Of a DNA stretch of 36,084 bases, positions 16,301-23,244 are shown in pieces. Both the position numbers and the translations under genes were made by a program. Position 1 is the first letter of the stretch. Each line of letters begins with the position of its first letter. The notes beneath the pieces were generated by a model that was not told the DNA's origin, ran no database searches, and was given only the letters and a program-made list of their open reading frames with translations. Source of the stretch: a virus; the IMG/VR virus record IMGVR_UViG_3300010938_000090, positions 1 to 36,084 of that record; one strand, 5' to 3'.

Positions 16301-19300
16301 ATTCGCCAACGAATGGATTTCCGAGATGGACAATCAGGAACGCGAGGCTTATGACTTCTGGAAGAAGAAGCTCGGCCTCGTGGACGAAGACGCAATCAAT
16401 GCCGCATTGACCCGTCAGGCCGCCGAGATCGACCCGGATGCGATCGAGGAGGCGGCTCTTAGGCATGCAGATGATGACGATGCGTTCATGCGCGTCGTCA
16501 GGGAGGTGTTACGTGAGGGTTCCGCAAATGGACGTGAAAGCCGTGCAGGGCGGCCGCAGGTCACTGAACCGGCTGTACAAGGCGGCGCTGGTAATGCCCC
16601 CGTCGGTCTACCAGAGATGGCTATCTACACAGGAGGCCCTGAAAGCCGCGCACAGGATCAGGCCGGAGGTCAGGAAGGCGCCGCCAGGGGTCAACCCGAA
16701 CCTCGTGCCGTCGGCGAAGGTGCTGCCGTTTCCGAAGCTCAACCAGGGGCTGAACGCGGCGGAGGTGGCGCAGCCGGACGAGATCAGAAAAGGGACAACG
16801 TAAGGGAGTACAGGGAGGTACTGGACAACGCATCGAAGAGCCTGTCCGACTATTTCAAGCGTAACGTCAAGTTCGTCCTCGACGTTCCACGCACTCCGGA
16901 GCACAGGTTCTGGTTGGAGTTCATGAAGAACATCGGCGGCGAGGCCGCGTTCTTCAGGGATGAAGGCGACCACGTTGCCAACGGCTTCTACAACCGCAAG
17001 TCGAATGTCATCTTCATCAACGTCAATGCCGACAAGCCTGGGTTCGTCATCGCAGGCCACGAGTTCGGTCACTGGCTCAAGCAAAACCACGAGGATCTGT
17101 GGAAGCAGTTCCTGAGAGACATCCTGCCGAACATCAAGAACCTTCACGAGTACCACAAGGAACTGGCAGACAAGTACGTCCGGATGGGCGGCGAGCCATT
17201 GTCTGGCAGTCGAGTCATCGAGGAATTCGTTTCGGATGTGTTCTCGGACGCCCTGCACAGCAGGGACTTCCTGTTGGAAGTTGCGAAACAGGACGAGACG
17301 TTTTTCAGGAAACTGGCAAAAGCGATCGTCGATTGGATCGCCCAATTCGTTCGGAGAGTCAAGGCTGGTTCTGCGACGCATAGCCTCGTCGCGGATCGGT
17401 TCATCGAGGACATGCAGGCTGTTCGCTCACGCGCCATCGAAATCATGTCGATGTTGCAGCGAACGGCGAAAGAAACCAGAGAACTGGAGGCCCAGGTTCA
17501 GTCCGGTCTTGAGGGGATCGCGCTCGAACCGAAGAAAGAAGACCTCGACTTCGCGCTTGCCATCGCCGGACAGAACCTGCCATCGCCTCTCGGCACCAAC
17601 CAACCGGGCCAGCAGCTTGCGATGCTGCCAGAAGAGCGCGCGTGGGTTCGCAGGTGGTTCGACGTGTTCGATCGTGCGCTCGATGTCGAACGCGCTGCTG
17701 CCGAAGTAGGCAGGCCGCTGTCCGACAAGGAGTCGATCAGGCTTGCAGAGAAGCTGTTTCACGGCAAGGTGGAGCACGTCGGAAAGCAGTTCGACGAGAA
17801 GTACGTGAGACCTCTGGTCGAAGAGCTTCGCAAGATCAGGAAGCTCGACCTGACCGTCAAGGACGCGGGCGACTACCTGATGGCGAAGCACGCGCCCGAG
17901 CGCAACGCGACGATGGCGCTGCGCGATCCGCAGGGAAGGCAGGGGCTTTCCGGAATCACCGACCAGCAGGCCAAGCAGATCATCGGATCGTTCACCCCGG
18001 AGCAATCCGCCGCCCTGGAGCGTGTTGCCGATCTGGTCTACAAGATCAACGAGTTCAAGCTGGACACGCTGGTCAATTCCGGACTCATCAAGCAGGAAAG
18101 CGCTGACTTCCTGCGGCAGCAGTGGAAGTATTACGTGCCCCTGAAGGACATCAGCGTCGAGGACGAAATCACCGGCGTAGGACGCGGCTTCCAGATTTGG
18201 GCGAACGACATCAAGAAGGCGTTCGGACGAACGACGGCTGCCGGGAACCCGATCGCCAACGCGATCCACGACGCCACCCGCGCCATTCTTCGCGCAGGCA
18301 AAGCCGAGGTCGAGCAGACGATCTGGCGAGCCGCGCAGGTTCCGGAGCTGCACGACATCATCAGGCCGTACGATCCGGACAATCCCCCGGATGAAGTGAA
18401 GACCCGGAAGGACGACCCGGAGACCGGCACATGGAAGATGGTCGTCGATCCGGCAAAAGTCGATGCGCTGACCATGAACATGGTCATCAACAGCGAGAAC
18501 GTGCGCGTGTTCGTCCCGGACGAAACGCTTCTGACAGCACTCAAGAAGGCCGGGAACATCGAGAAGCTGGACGCGGTTTTGCGAGGAACGGCGGTCGTCA
18601 CGAGGACGCTCGGCCGGACGCTCACGGAATGGAACCCGACGTGGAGCCTGCCGAATGCCGTGAAGGATGCGATCGTGGCGACGCTGCGGTCGCGGGCGAT
18701 CAAGGGGATGAGTGCCGCGCGCGTGCTTGCCAGAATTCCGAAGGCGTGGGCGCAGATCATCGCATATCACGCCAACGAGAATTCCCCCCTTGCTGCGCCC
18801 TACAGGGAGTTTCTGGAGCAGGGAGGCAAGACGGGGGCATATGGACTGACCGGACCTGCAGAAATCCTTGCCGGCCTGGCAAGAAGCGGAGCCAGGGTAT
18901 CGGAAGAGCAGGGAGTCCTGACCGACGTTGGAAGGTACGCGCTCGCAGGCCCGAAGGCGATTCTCGACACGATGAGTTTCCTGAACGAGGTCGTCGAGTA
19001 TGCGACCCGCCTCGCGGCTTACACGGAGGCGCGCAGGGCCGGCTACTCGAAGGAGCGAGCAGCGGAGATCGCCAAGGAAATCACCGTGAACTTCAACCGC
19101 AAGGGCGAGATGTCGAAGCCCTTCGGCGCTCTGTACGTGTTCTTCAACGCTGCCATGCAGGGCACGTATGGAACGTTCAACCTCTTGAGCGGTGACCAGC
19201 GCCTCATCAAGGCGGGGAGCACGTCTCCAGCCAGGATGGTCACGGCCCTGTCCATCCTGCCTGCGCTCGGGATGGCAACCGAGTTCGTGAACTGGCTCGT

Positions 19301-20276
19301 CGGCGGTGACGATGAAGAATCCGGCCTGAAAAATCCGCAGACGATCAGCGAGTACACACTGGATCACAACGTCACCCTGTTCAATGGCAGGGAGAATGGC
19401 GGTCACTTCAAGATTCCGCTTCCGCCTGAGTACACGTTCCTGTACGCGATGGGCAGGAGGTCGGCGAACGCCGTTCTGACCGGGAAGTACATGCACAACG
19501 CGGCCGGCATCGTCGGCGGGATCATCGACTCGCTTGTGCCTGTCAGGCTGTCGGAAGCGGACAGCGTGCCGGAACAGCTTGCCAAGGCCGCGATTCCGTT
19601 TCCAGCAGCGCCGATTTACGATGTCATCATCAACAAGAACTTCCTCGGCGGAACGATCGTTCCTCCGCAGCGGACGCCGAACGCGCCTGTACCGTATGCG
19701 TCGATCGCGCGCAGGAGCACGTCGGATGTTGCGAAGCTCGTCTCCAAAGGGCTTAACGTCGCCACCGGAGGAGACGAGGTAACTCCTGGATACGCGCAGA
19801 AGGTTCTCGGACCGTTCGCAAGCGCAGAAGCGATCGAGTACATGACGAGGGCGTACACCGGCGGGCTCGGGCAGTTCGTCCTGCAAACGTCGAATCTGGT
19901 CAAGGCGCTCAAGGGCGACGAGTCTGCATTCGACCGGAACAAGGCCCCGGTCGTCTCGCGCTTCTATTCCGAGAGACCGAAGGGATACATGGCGCGCGCT
20001 TTCGACAAGGTGGAGGGCGCGATTCAGCGCGAGATGCGCAGACAGAAAGCCGGACTCGCCGAAGAGGATGATGCTGCGCGGGATGTGATTTTCACCTACA
20101 GGTCGGTAAACTCTGAACTCAAGAAGCTGTTCGACGAACAGAAGAAGGCCGCAATCGAAGGAGACCTGAAACGGTCCGAAGATCTTCAGGAAAGCATCAG
20201 GGCCGTTCAGGCACGCTTGGTCAGGGCATACCTTGATGCCCGTCGTTCCAAAGGGCTGAAGCCCGTTCTGCCGTAG
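13392..20276 (+). CDS. Giant ejected internal virion protein with metallopeptidase motif and LPD38-like C-terminus
   Basis: 2294 residues, the T7 gp16 position. The start ATG overlaps the previous stop (TGATG). Regions: Gly/Pro-rich N-terminus (1-130); membrane-seeking helices (~190-380; APVIAGSLLLAPGETIPALA); charged helical linkers with four short GI(S/A/N)V repeats (~570-690); coiled coil (~715-800); low-complexity G/A/Q/E linker (~1041-1137) that overlaps a nested gene; a zincin-like domain with HEFGH at 1223-1227 and a candidate third ligand at E1277/E1278 (VIEEFVSD); helical middle; and from ~1747 a region like the large polyvalent protein associated domain LPD38 (NPTWSLPNAVKD, then FNRKGEMSKPFGALYVFF). 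I infer entry into the host with the DNA, where the peptidase may act. No lytic transglycosylase motif was seen. Confidence 0.8.
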   Translation: MSDEEAFGVVREETGGPQFVSGRQLLSDDEAFGTSPASGDLRDPRDIAATRGRPYAPAIQQQNIQQPLIPGSAGISGGSLSDGMAEYVSFASRLDEEQQTPKPPPGAGVMWGYNGQIPSVVRLPPAGPGGIRPTGEIGPITGPKPTLGTMARHLGRVVEDVPKDMVYGTAAQIAGLLSKAGVDGMAGAEKRALQKQARLELERLSMRPEFEEDGLAALAYGGLENIAYMAPVIAGSLLLAPGETIPALAGIFEQQAARSYGEYRRKGIGVERALPLAQLQGLIEAGTEALPMATVVKILGKGGLKTLLSQRLREWAGREVPSELLASLSETAVDRYLAVGPDEKTPTLAEYLEEVKGQIPQILVTTGMMAGGLGLAGRAAQRAERKATGIKPREEKATPETLEAIEQMRQASAAQPPPSKSFEAVKDKFVAEKDESGNVVYRAPNGARITPDQWENASDRLKTAWLTPVEGVAEQPVQQGQPQEQPQKRESRRVATLREALDRETDPKARVELQRKLQEAVRDEQIQAAALDKAQRLTELAASVEDEGIRREFLDEAKDQLRRAGILAEKETPPATGIAVRELTHEESVASDLESLTEQRPSAKGISVSESTLDEAVGQEKPEAKPSAKGISVETIPFEQALPKDVTEKAAPTAGINVTEMTPEEARSSGLIEHAEAITPEEYATEKANSEAQIAAQEAAAAEQPVPPAGAKSADRALGLIAEARQRIQTLQSDAEQNPEIAAEAKKEIAFERNKIRRLVEARSALAKATKVKDKALQAKVVEKANKVIESYATKEEPAKVEKAGKEQPEPKYKDSRLLTLLVKVGGISRSIMHDLGLDDVYKITTRIDKRGVRVPQKRKLTQLIINGKPLFPKDGGLQEDGVLYYLKEAGFLQSDDVGIDQAGKLIERELESPGSVRPIGEAELFEQAKAQKAQDEEHREELIDDLRSIGVHVDKNASLKDVREAHARAFANEWISEMDNQEREAYDFWKKKLGLVDEDAINAALTRQAAEIDPDAIEEAALRHADDDDAFMRVVREVLREGSANGRESRAGRPQVTEPAVQGGAGNAPVGLPEMAIYTGGPESRAQDQAGGQEGAARGQPEPRAVGEGAAVSEAQPGAERGGGGAAGRDQKRDNVREYREVLDNASKSLSDYFKRNVKFVLDVPRTPEHRFWLEFMKNIGGEAAFFRDEGDHVANGFYNRKSNVIFINVNADKPGFVIAGHEFGHWLKQNHEDLWKQFLRDILPNIKNLHEYHKELADKYVRMGGEPLSGSRVIEEFVSDVFSDALHSRDFLLEVAKQDETFFRKLAKAIVDWIAQFVRRVKAGSATHSLVADRFIEDMQAVRSRAIEIMSMLQRTAKETRELEAQVQSGLEGIALEPKKEDLDFALAIAGQNLPSPLGTNQPGQQLAMLPEERAWVRRWFDVFDRALDVERAAAEVGRPLSDKESIRLAEKLFHGKVEHVGKQFDEKYVRPLVEELRKIRKLDLTVKDAGDYLMAKHAPERNATMALRDPQGRQGLSGITDQQAKQIIGSFTPEQSAALERVADLVYKINEFKLDTLVNSGLIKQESADFLRQQWKYYVPLKDISVEDEITGVGRGFQIWANDIKKAFGRTTAAGNPIANAIHDATRAILRAGKAEVEQTIWRAAQVPELHDIIRPYDPDNPPDEVKTRKDDPETGTWKMVVDPAKVDALTMNMVINSENVRVFVPDETLLTALKKAGNIEKLDAVLRGTAVVTRTLGRTLTEWNPTWSLPNAVKDAIVATLRSRAIKGMSAARVLARIPKAWAQIIAYHANENSPLAAPYREFLEQGGKTGAYGLTGPAEILAGLARSGARVSEEQGVLTDVGRYALAGPKAILDTMSFLNEVVEYATRLAAYTEARRAGYSKERAAEIAKEITVNFNRKGEMSKPFGALYVFFNAAMQGTYGTFNLLSGDQRLIKAGSTSPARMVTALSILPALGMATEFVNWLVGGDDEESGLKNPQTISEYTLDHNVTLFNGRENGGHFKIPLPPEYTFLYAMGRRSANAVLTGKYMHNAAGIVGGIIDSLVPVRLSEADSVPEQLAKAAIPFPAAPIYDVIINKNFLGGTIVPPQRTPNAPVPYASIARRSTSDVAKLVSKGLNVATGGDEVTPGYAQKVLGPFASAEAIEYMTRAYTGGLGQFVLQTSNLVKALKGDESAFDRNKAPVVSRFYSERPKGYMARAFDKVEGAIQREMRRQKAGLAEEDDAARDVIFTYRSVNSELKKLFDEQKKAAIEGDLKRSEDLQESIRAVQARLVRAYLDARRSKGLKPVLP
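16513..16803 (+). CDS. Nested out-of-frame gene within the giant virion protein gene
   Basis: A 96-residue frame starting GTG at 16513, with GGGAGGTG at 16501-16508 as a near-perfect Shine-Dalgarno sequence (4-6 bp spacing). It is shifted relative to the 13392-20276 gene. By hand count 81 of 96 nested codons end in G/C (84%), against 44 of 96 (46%) for the host frame over the same bases; in the host frame near 17041 about 84% do. The nested product is basic and ordinary-looking (SLNRLYKAALVMPPSVYQRW), while the overlapped host residues are a low-complexity G/A/Q/E linker. This suggests that selection acts on the nested frame. No family is recognised. Confidence 0.65.
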   Translation: MRVPQMDVKAVQGGRRSLNRLYKAALVMPPSVYQRWLSTQEALKAAHRIRPEVRKAPPGVNPNLVPSAKVLPFPKLNQGLNAAEVAQPDEIRKGTT

Positions 20277-20285
20277 GAGAAGGAA

Positions 20286-20597
20286 GTGGACGTTCCAACC
20301 GAAGTGAAAGAAGCCGCACCTGGGGCGCTTGGTGCGCTCGTTGCGCTTCGGTGGTATGCCAGATACGGAAGATGGCAGGCCGCTTCGATGTTCGTTGGAG
20401 GGTGTGCCCTGAGTTACTTCGGCTCGGCGACCGTCGCCGGCTGGTTGTCTCTGAGCGGAAGCATCGGGTTGACCGGATTTCTGCTTGGCATGTTGGGCAT
20501 GGCGATCGTTGCCAAGCTGTTCGACCTGATCGACCAGATTGACCCCGCTGCAATATGGACGATCGTGCGCGATTGGATTGCAAAGAAACTGGGGTGA
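20286..20597 (+). CDS. Holin-like membrane protein
   Basis: 103 residues, GTG start preceded by AGGAGAAGGAA. After an N-terminal amphipathic stretch (VPTEVKEAAPGALGALVALR) there are two or three hydrophobic segments: AASMFVGGCALSYFGSATVA and GSIGLTGFLLGMLGMAIVAK, with a charged C-terminus (DWIAKKLG). The size, topology and position at the head of the lysis module fit a phage holin that permeabilises the inner membrane. The alternative is the antiholin, with the next gene as holin. Confidence 0.7.
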   Translation: MDVPTEVKEAAPGALGALVALRWYARYGRWQAASMFVGGCALSYFGSATVAGWLSLSGSIGLTGFLLGMLGMAIVAKLFDLIDQIDPAAIWTIVRDWIAKKLG

Positions 20598-20600
20598 CGT

Positions 20601-20870
20601 ATGGCAAACGCGGTGGCGTTCATGTCGCTCGTCGCAGTGCTGTTCATGAGCCTGTGGCTGATTATGTCCACGTGTTACAGAGAGACTTGGACGCAGTTCA
20701 TCGGCCTCAGCATTCTCGTATTGGCGTCTGGAGCGAGGATCAACGATGCGCTGGCTGGAGAACTTGGTACTGAAGACGTGGCTTTCTTCCTTGGGGCGGC
20801 GCTCTTCCTCGCAGGACTCGTCCACAAAGTCCTCAAGTACAGAAAGCGAGCCATCGGCAAGGAAGCCTGA
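20601..20870 (+). CDS. Second small membrane protein of the lysis module (holin or antiholin)
   Basis: 89 residues with three hydrophobic segments (VAFMSLVAVLFMSLWLIMS, FIGLSILVLASGARI, VAFFLGAALFLAGLVHKVL) and a basic tail (KYRKRAIGKEA). It lies 3 bp after the upstream holin-like gene and 4 bp before the DUF5675-like gene. Paired small membrane proteins next to a spanin pair are usual for holin/antiholin systems; which is which cannot be told from the sequence. Confidence 0.65.
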   Translation: MANAVAFMSLVAVLFMSLWLIMSTCYRETWTQFIGLSILVLASGARINDALAGELGTEDVAFFLGAALFLAGLVHKVLKYRKRAIGKEA

Positions 20871-20874
20871 GCCG

Positions 20875-21285
20875 ATGGGCATGGAGCTCGACCTGCGGCG
20901 TGTCGAACTGTCAGCGATCTGTACGATCGGTGAGCTGTACGTCGATGGCGAGTTCGAGTGCTACACGTTGGAGGATGCCGTCCGTGACCGCAAAATCCCA
21001 GGAGAGACTGCGATCCCTCCAGGCAGATACCAGGTCGTTCTCAACTGGTCGCCAAGGTTCAAGCGGATTCTGCCGCTTCTCGTGGATGTTCCAGGCTTTG
21101 AGGGTGTTCGCATCCACCCCGGCAATACCGCTGCTGATACCGAAGGCTGCATCCTCGTCGGCAGAGTGCGCGGTGCGTCGGCTGTGTTTCAGTCGAGGGA
21201 TGCCTTCGATGGGTTATTCATCAAGCTCGAAGCGGCGACTATAGTCGGTCGGGAAATCTGGATCACGGTTCGCAACGTGACATGA
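20875..21285 (+). CDS. DUF5675-family protein in the endolysin position
   Basis: 136 residues. The pattern STIGELYVDGEF-like start (ICTIGELYVDGEFECYTLED), IPPGRYQVVLNWSPRFKRIL and the strongly conserved-looking RIHPGNTAADTEGCILVG are the hallmarks I remember for DUF5675. The His...Gly-Cys order recalls the active site of YkuD-type L,D-transpeptidases, but that link is only my inference. It lies between the holin-like genes and Rz/Rz1, where an endolysin is expected, and no other muralytic enzyme is visible in this window. The ATG at 20875 has AAGGAAG upstream; an ATG at 20881 is also possible. The stop overlaps the next gene by ATGA. Confidence 0.75.
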   Translation: MGMELDLRRVELSAICTIGELYVDGEFECYTLEDAVRDRKIPGETAIPPGRYQVVLNWSPRFKRILPLLVDVPGFEGVRIHPGNTAADTEGCILVGRVRGASAVFQSRDAFDGLFIKLEAATIVGREIWITVRNVT

Positions 21286-21416
21286 AGAAGACTCTTGCCC
21301 TGTTGATGTTCCCGGCGTTCGTGTCGGCGCAGCCGTCGTGTTGGCCGAACACGACGCTTCCGATCAGCGTGCATCGCGCAGATGTTTCCGCGCCCAAGCT
21401 CGGAGACATCGTGTAA
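21282..21416 (+). CDS. Tiny exported peptide in the lysis module
   Basis: 44 residues. KKTLALLMFPAFVSA followed by QPSCWP is a compact signal peptide: two lysines, a hydrophobic core and an AxA-like VSA cleavage site. About 28 mature residues would remain, with one cysteine. The ATG overlaps the previous stop (ATGA), so it is likely translationally coupled to the DUF5675-like gene. It could be a periplasmic lysis accessory. It is below usual annotation length limits and has no recognised family. Confidence 0.5.
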   Translation: MKKTLALLMFPAFVSAQPSCWPNTTLPISVHRADVSAPKLGDIV

Positions 21417-21455
21417 AGCGCATCGAGCATCGGTCTCTTGTACGCATGCCGTAAT

Positions 21456-21665
21456 ATGGGCGATCAAAACGGCAGACTGCCTCCAGAAGAAGTCAATCGG
21501 CGGCGAGCCGAGGGGATGGCTGCGTACCTCGCGCGCAGGCGCGAGGAGCTTGCGTTGCCGCAGGAAATCAACCTTCTGCTTCAGAAGGCGCAGGAACGCG
21601 GCTCTTCGTTCGTCGTCTTCGACAAGAGAAAACTGATTGCGCTGTTCAGGGGAGATGGCAAGTGA
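21456..21665 (+). CDS. Small charged protein of unknown function
   Basis: 69 residues starting MGDQNGRLPPEEVNRRRAEG, rich in Arg/Glu helices and ending in a hydrophobic-basic segment (SFVVFDKRKLIALFRGDGK). The start is uncertain: there is no clear Shine-Dalgarno sequence before the ATG at 21456, and a TTG at 21438 would extend it by six residues. It ends overlapping the Rz start (GTGA). It resembles small cytoplasmic proteins found near phage spanins, without assigned function. Confidence 0.5.
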   Translation: MGDQNGRLPPEEVNRRRAEGMAAYLARRREELALPQEINLLLQKAQERGSSFVVFDKRKLIALFRGDGK

Positions 21666-22207
21666 TCCAGTCTTTGTTGCTGAATCCTGTCACGACGAGA
21701 ATCCTGACGTACGCAGTGATCGCCCTGTCCGGCTTCATCGCAGGCTATGCTCTGTCGAACAGGATCAACGCAACCGTGATCGAGAAGATGCGCGCCGAGC
21801 ATCAGACTGATCTGCGCATGATCTCCGAGAAGGCGCGAGAGATCGAGGAGCGCAACAGGGCGCTGGAAGCGCAGATGCGTCAGGCTGCCGACAGGGCGAG
21901 AAGGGAGTTGGACGATGCTCTCAGGGAAATTCAGAATCGTGAAGCTGCTCTTGCTGGTCTTCGTCGTGATCGTGACACTCTTCGTGTCGGCCTGCGCAAC
22001 GCACTCATTGCCTACGCCGGCGGCTCAGGCTCCGCAGATTCCATCGCCGCCTGTCGCGCTCGGGCCGGAGCACTCGCAGCCGCTGCTGCCGACGGCGCAG
22101 ACCTTCTCGCGGAAGGTGCTGGACTACTTGAACAGGCTGCGCTCGCTCACGACAGGAGAGCAGCAGAAGTGAAGGCGCTTATCGAAGCATGGCCTCGATC
22201 GAAATGA
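21662..22207 (+). CDS. Rz: Rz-like inner membrane spanin subunit
   Basis: 181 residues starting with GTG. A single N-terminal membrane anchor (ILTYAVIALSGFIAGYAL, ~14-31) is followed by a long periplasmic coiled coil (~40-105; EKAREIEERNRALEAQMRQA) and an Ala-rich second helical part. That is the standard architecture of i-spanins, which link to the Rz1 lipoprotein and fuse inner and outer membranes at the last step of lysis. Rz1 is encoded within it in another frame, the arrangement known from lambda. Confidence 0.85.
   Translation: MIQSLLLNPVTTRILTYAVIALSGFIAGYALSNRINATVIEKMRAEHQTDLRMISEKAREIEERNRALEAQMRQAADRARRELDDALREIQNREAALAGLRRDRDTLRVGLRNALIAYAGGSGSADSIAACRARAGALAAAAADGADLLAEGAGLLEQAALAHDRRAAEVKALIEAWPRSK
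21915..22172 (+). CDS. Rz1: Rz1-like outer membrane spanin lipoprotein, nested in Rz
   Basis: 85 residues in a different frame of the Rz gene. A signal sequence with a very hydrophobic core (KLLLLVFVVIVTLFV) leads to the lipobox VSAC with Cys27, then a proline-rich mature region (PTPAAQAPQIPSPP) and a short helical C-terminus. The lipobox, proline content and nesting in Rz are diagnostic of an o-spanin. Confidence 0.88.
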   Translation: MLSGKFRIVKLLLLVFVVIVTLFVSACATHSLPTPAAQAPQIPSPPVALGPEHSQPLLPTAQTFSRKVLDYLNRLRSLTTGEQQK

Positions 22208-22362
22208 GAGCCCTGAACCTCATCACCAAGATCGCGGCATTGCCTGTTGCCGCCGTCCTTCTCGTCTGCCTCATCGCGTTGGGCGCGATTCTTGCGATCG
22301 TGAAACTTGCCTTCGTCACCGTCGCCGCAATGATCGACGTGGTTACGTCGATCAAGGCGTGA
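22189..22362 (+). CDS. Small membrane protein at the end of the lysis module
   Basis: 57 residues overlapping the last 19 bases of Rz. One long hydrophobic stretch (AALPVAAVLLVCLIALGAIL then AIVKLAFVTVAAMI) could form one long or two short membrane spans. The C-terminal codons lie within the terminator stem at 22355-22380. It is too short for usual gene callers. It may be another holin/antiholin or a superinfection factor. No clear Shine-Dalgarno sequence precedes it, so moderate confidence only. Confidence 0.45.
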   Translation: MASIEMRALNLITKIAALPVAAVLLVCLIALGAILAIVKLAFVTVAAMIDVVTSIKA

Positions 22363-22380
22363 CGATGTAATCTCACGCCT
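22355..22380. terminator. Hairpin between convergent transcription units
   Basis: AGGCGTGA (22355-22362) pairs perfectly with TCACGCCT (22373-22380) across a 10-nt loop. It lies just where the rightward lysis unit meets the leftward early unit (last stop at 22383). No U tract is present on either side, so it could be a weak bidirectional terminator or a transcript-end stabiliser. Confidence 0.55.
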
Positions 22381-22382
22381 GG

Positions 22383-22748
22383 TCACGAAGCTTGGCTTGG
22401 CACTCCGTGCGCAATCGCCCACCACGCGCTCGGTGTCCCTTCTACCCAGTGTCCGGCGGCACCCAACCAGCGGCAACGCCACGGCTGCCTGTCCTGCCTG
22501 TACATCAGCACGGGAATGTGGTTGATGCCAGCCTGTGCAATCGCCTGCTCCCACCAATCGTCAACGATTGCGGCGGTGACGCGCTTGGCGATCTTGACCT
22601 CGATCGAGTAGCTAGCCAGACCTAGTAGATCACTGTCTCCGTCGTGCTGACGGACACGACGTGTTACCTCGCACCCGGTGACCTCACTGAGAACCTTGGC
22701 CGCCTCGCGCTCGCCACGCTTGCCCTTGTTCCGCTGCATCAGTCCCAT
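22383..22748 (-). CDS. PD-(D/E)XK-type nuclease, resolvase-like
   Basis: 121 residues. The motif sequence fits a small PD-(D/E)XK nuclease: a conserved N-terminal Glu (KGKRGEREAAKVLSE), Asp in HDGDSDLLGL, and the E-x-K pair in SIEVKIAKR, followed by a helix (DDWWEQAIAQAG) and a strand with PVLMYRQDR. Small phage proteins of this type process recombination or replication intermediates, often as Holliday junction resolvases. It is the last gene of the leftward early operon, which also has exonuclease, annealing protein and SSB. The start has GGTGGA upstream. Confidence 0.72.
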   Translation of the reverse strand: MGLMQRNKGKRGEREAAKVLSEVTGCEVTRRVRQHDGDSDLLGLASYSIEVKIAKRVTAAIVDDWWEQAIAQAGINHIPVLMYRQDRQPWRCRWLGAAGHWVEGTPSAWWAIAHGVPSQAS

Positions 22749-22760
22749 TCGTCCACCATT

Positions 22761-23243
22761 TCACTTCGGCTTGCGGCCATAGATTGGTTGCGCGAACGCT
22801 TGTCCATGGAACCGAACCACATCGACACCGAACCCAGTGTTCACATCAAGCTTGGACGCAATAATCACTGCGCGCTCTGCCGAGGCTCCGGCATACATCG
22901 CCCCGAGGGCGTAATCGCAGCCAGAGCCGATAGCCCAAACTCTTCTGCCGTGCGGAGCCCATCCGTTCGAGAATGACGCGCGGACCCACGCATATCCGCT
23001 ATGGTCAATCAGCAGCAGCGACCAGTGATCATCTTCCCGCCAGCGCGGCTCGTCGCCACCACTAAGCCAGTGCAACCAGGCGCGGTACATGTAGACGCTG
23101 CCTGAGAAGCCTATCAGGCAAGGCCTGCCGTCCGGGTCGTTGATCCGCAGTACTTTCGGTTGCAAGCTGCGTAGAGGAGTGTTGCCAGCGTTGATTTGTC
23201 GGTCGGCGGCCATGGTGCGGCCGTCCCATGCGATCGTCGTCAC
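22761..23243 (-). CDS. Proteasome/HslV-like N-terminal nucleophile threonine peptidase
   Basis: 160 residues from a GTG at 23243, with AGGAGGTAG just upstream. This start encodes fMet-Thr-Thr, so removal of Met exposes Thr at the N-terminus, the nucleophile of this family (TTIAWDGRTMAADRQ). A TTG 18 bp upstream would bury the Thr. Family marks seen: AADRQ (the Asp), QPKVLRI (the Lys33-like position), IGFSGS, and AIGSGCDYALGAMYAGASAE (the GSG loop and following helix). Proteasome beta/HslV proteins form compartmental proteases. No HslU-like ATPase is visible in this window, so a host partner or self-contained activity is possible. Whether it is active is not known. Confidence 0.75.
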   Translation of the reverse strand: MTTIAWDGRTMAADRQINAGNTPLRSLQPKVLRINDPDGRPCLIGFSGSVYMYRAWLHWLSGGDEPRWREDDHWSLLLIDHSGYAWVRASFSNGWAPHGRRVWAIGSGCDYALGAMYAGASAERAVIIASKLDVNTGFGVDVVRFHGQAFAQPIYGRKPK

Positions 23244-23244
23244 C

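Noticed and set aside
17427-20882. Open frame of 1151 codons on the - strand opposite the giant virion gene
   Set aside because: It mirrors a strongly GC3-biased gene, is rich in R/L/V/D/H in the way antisense shadows are, has no domains and no ribosome binding site.
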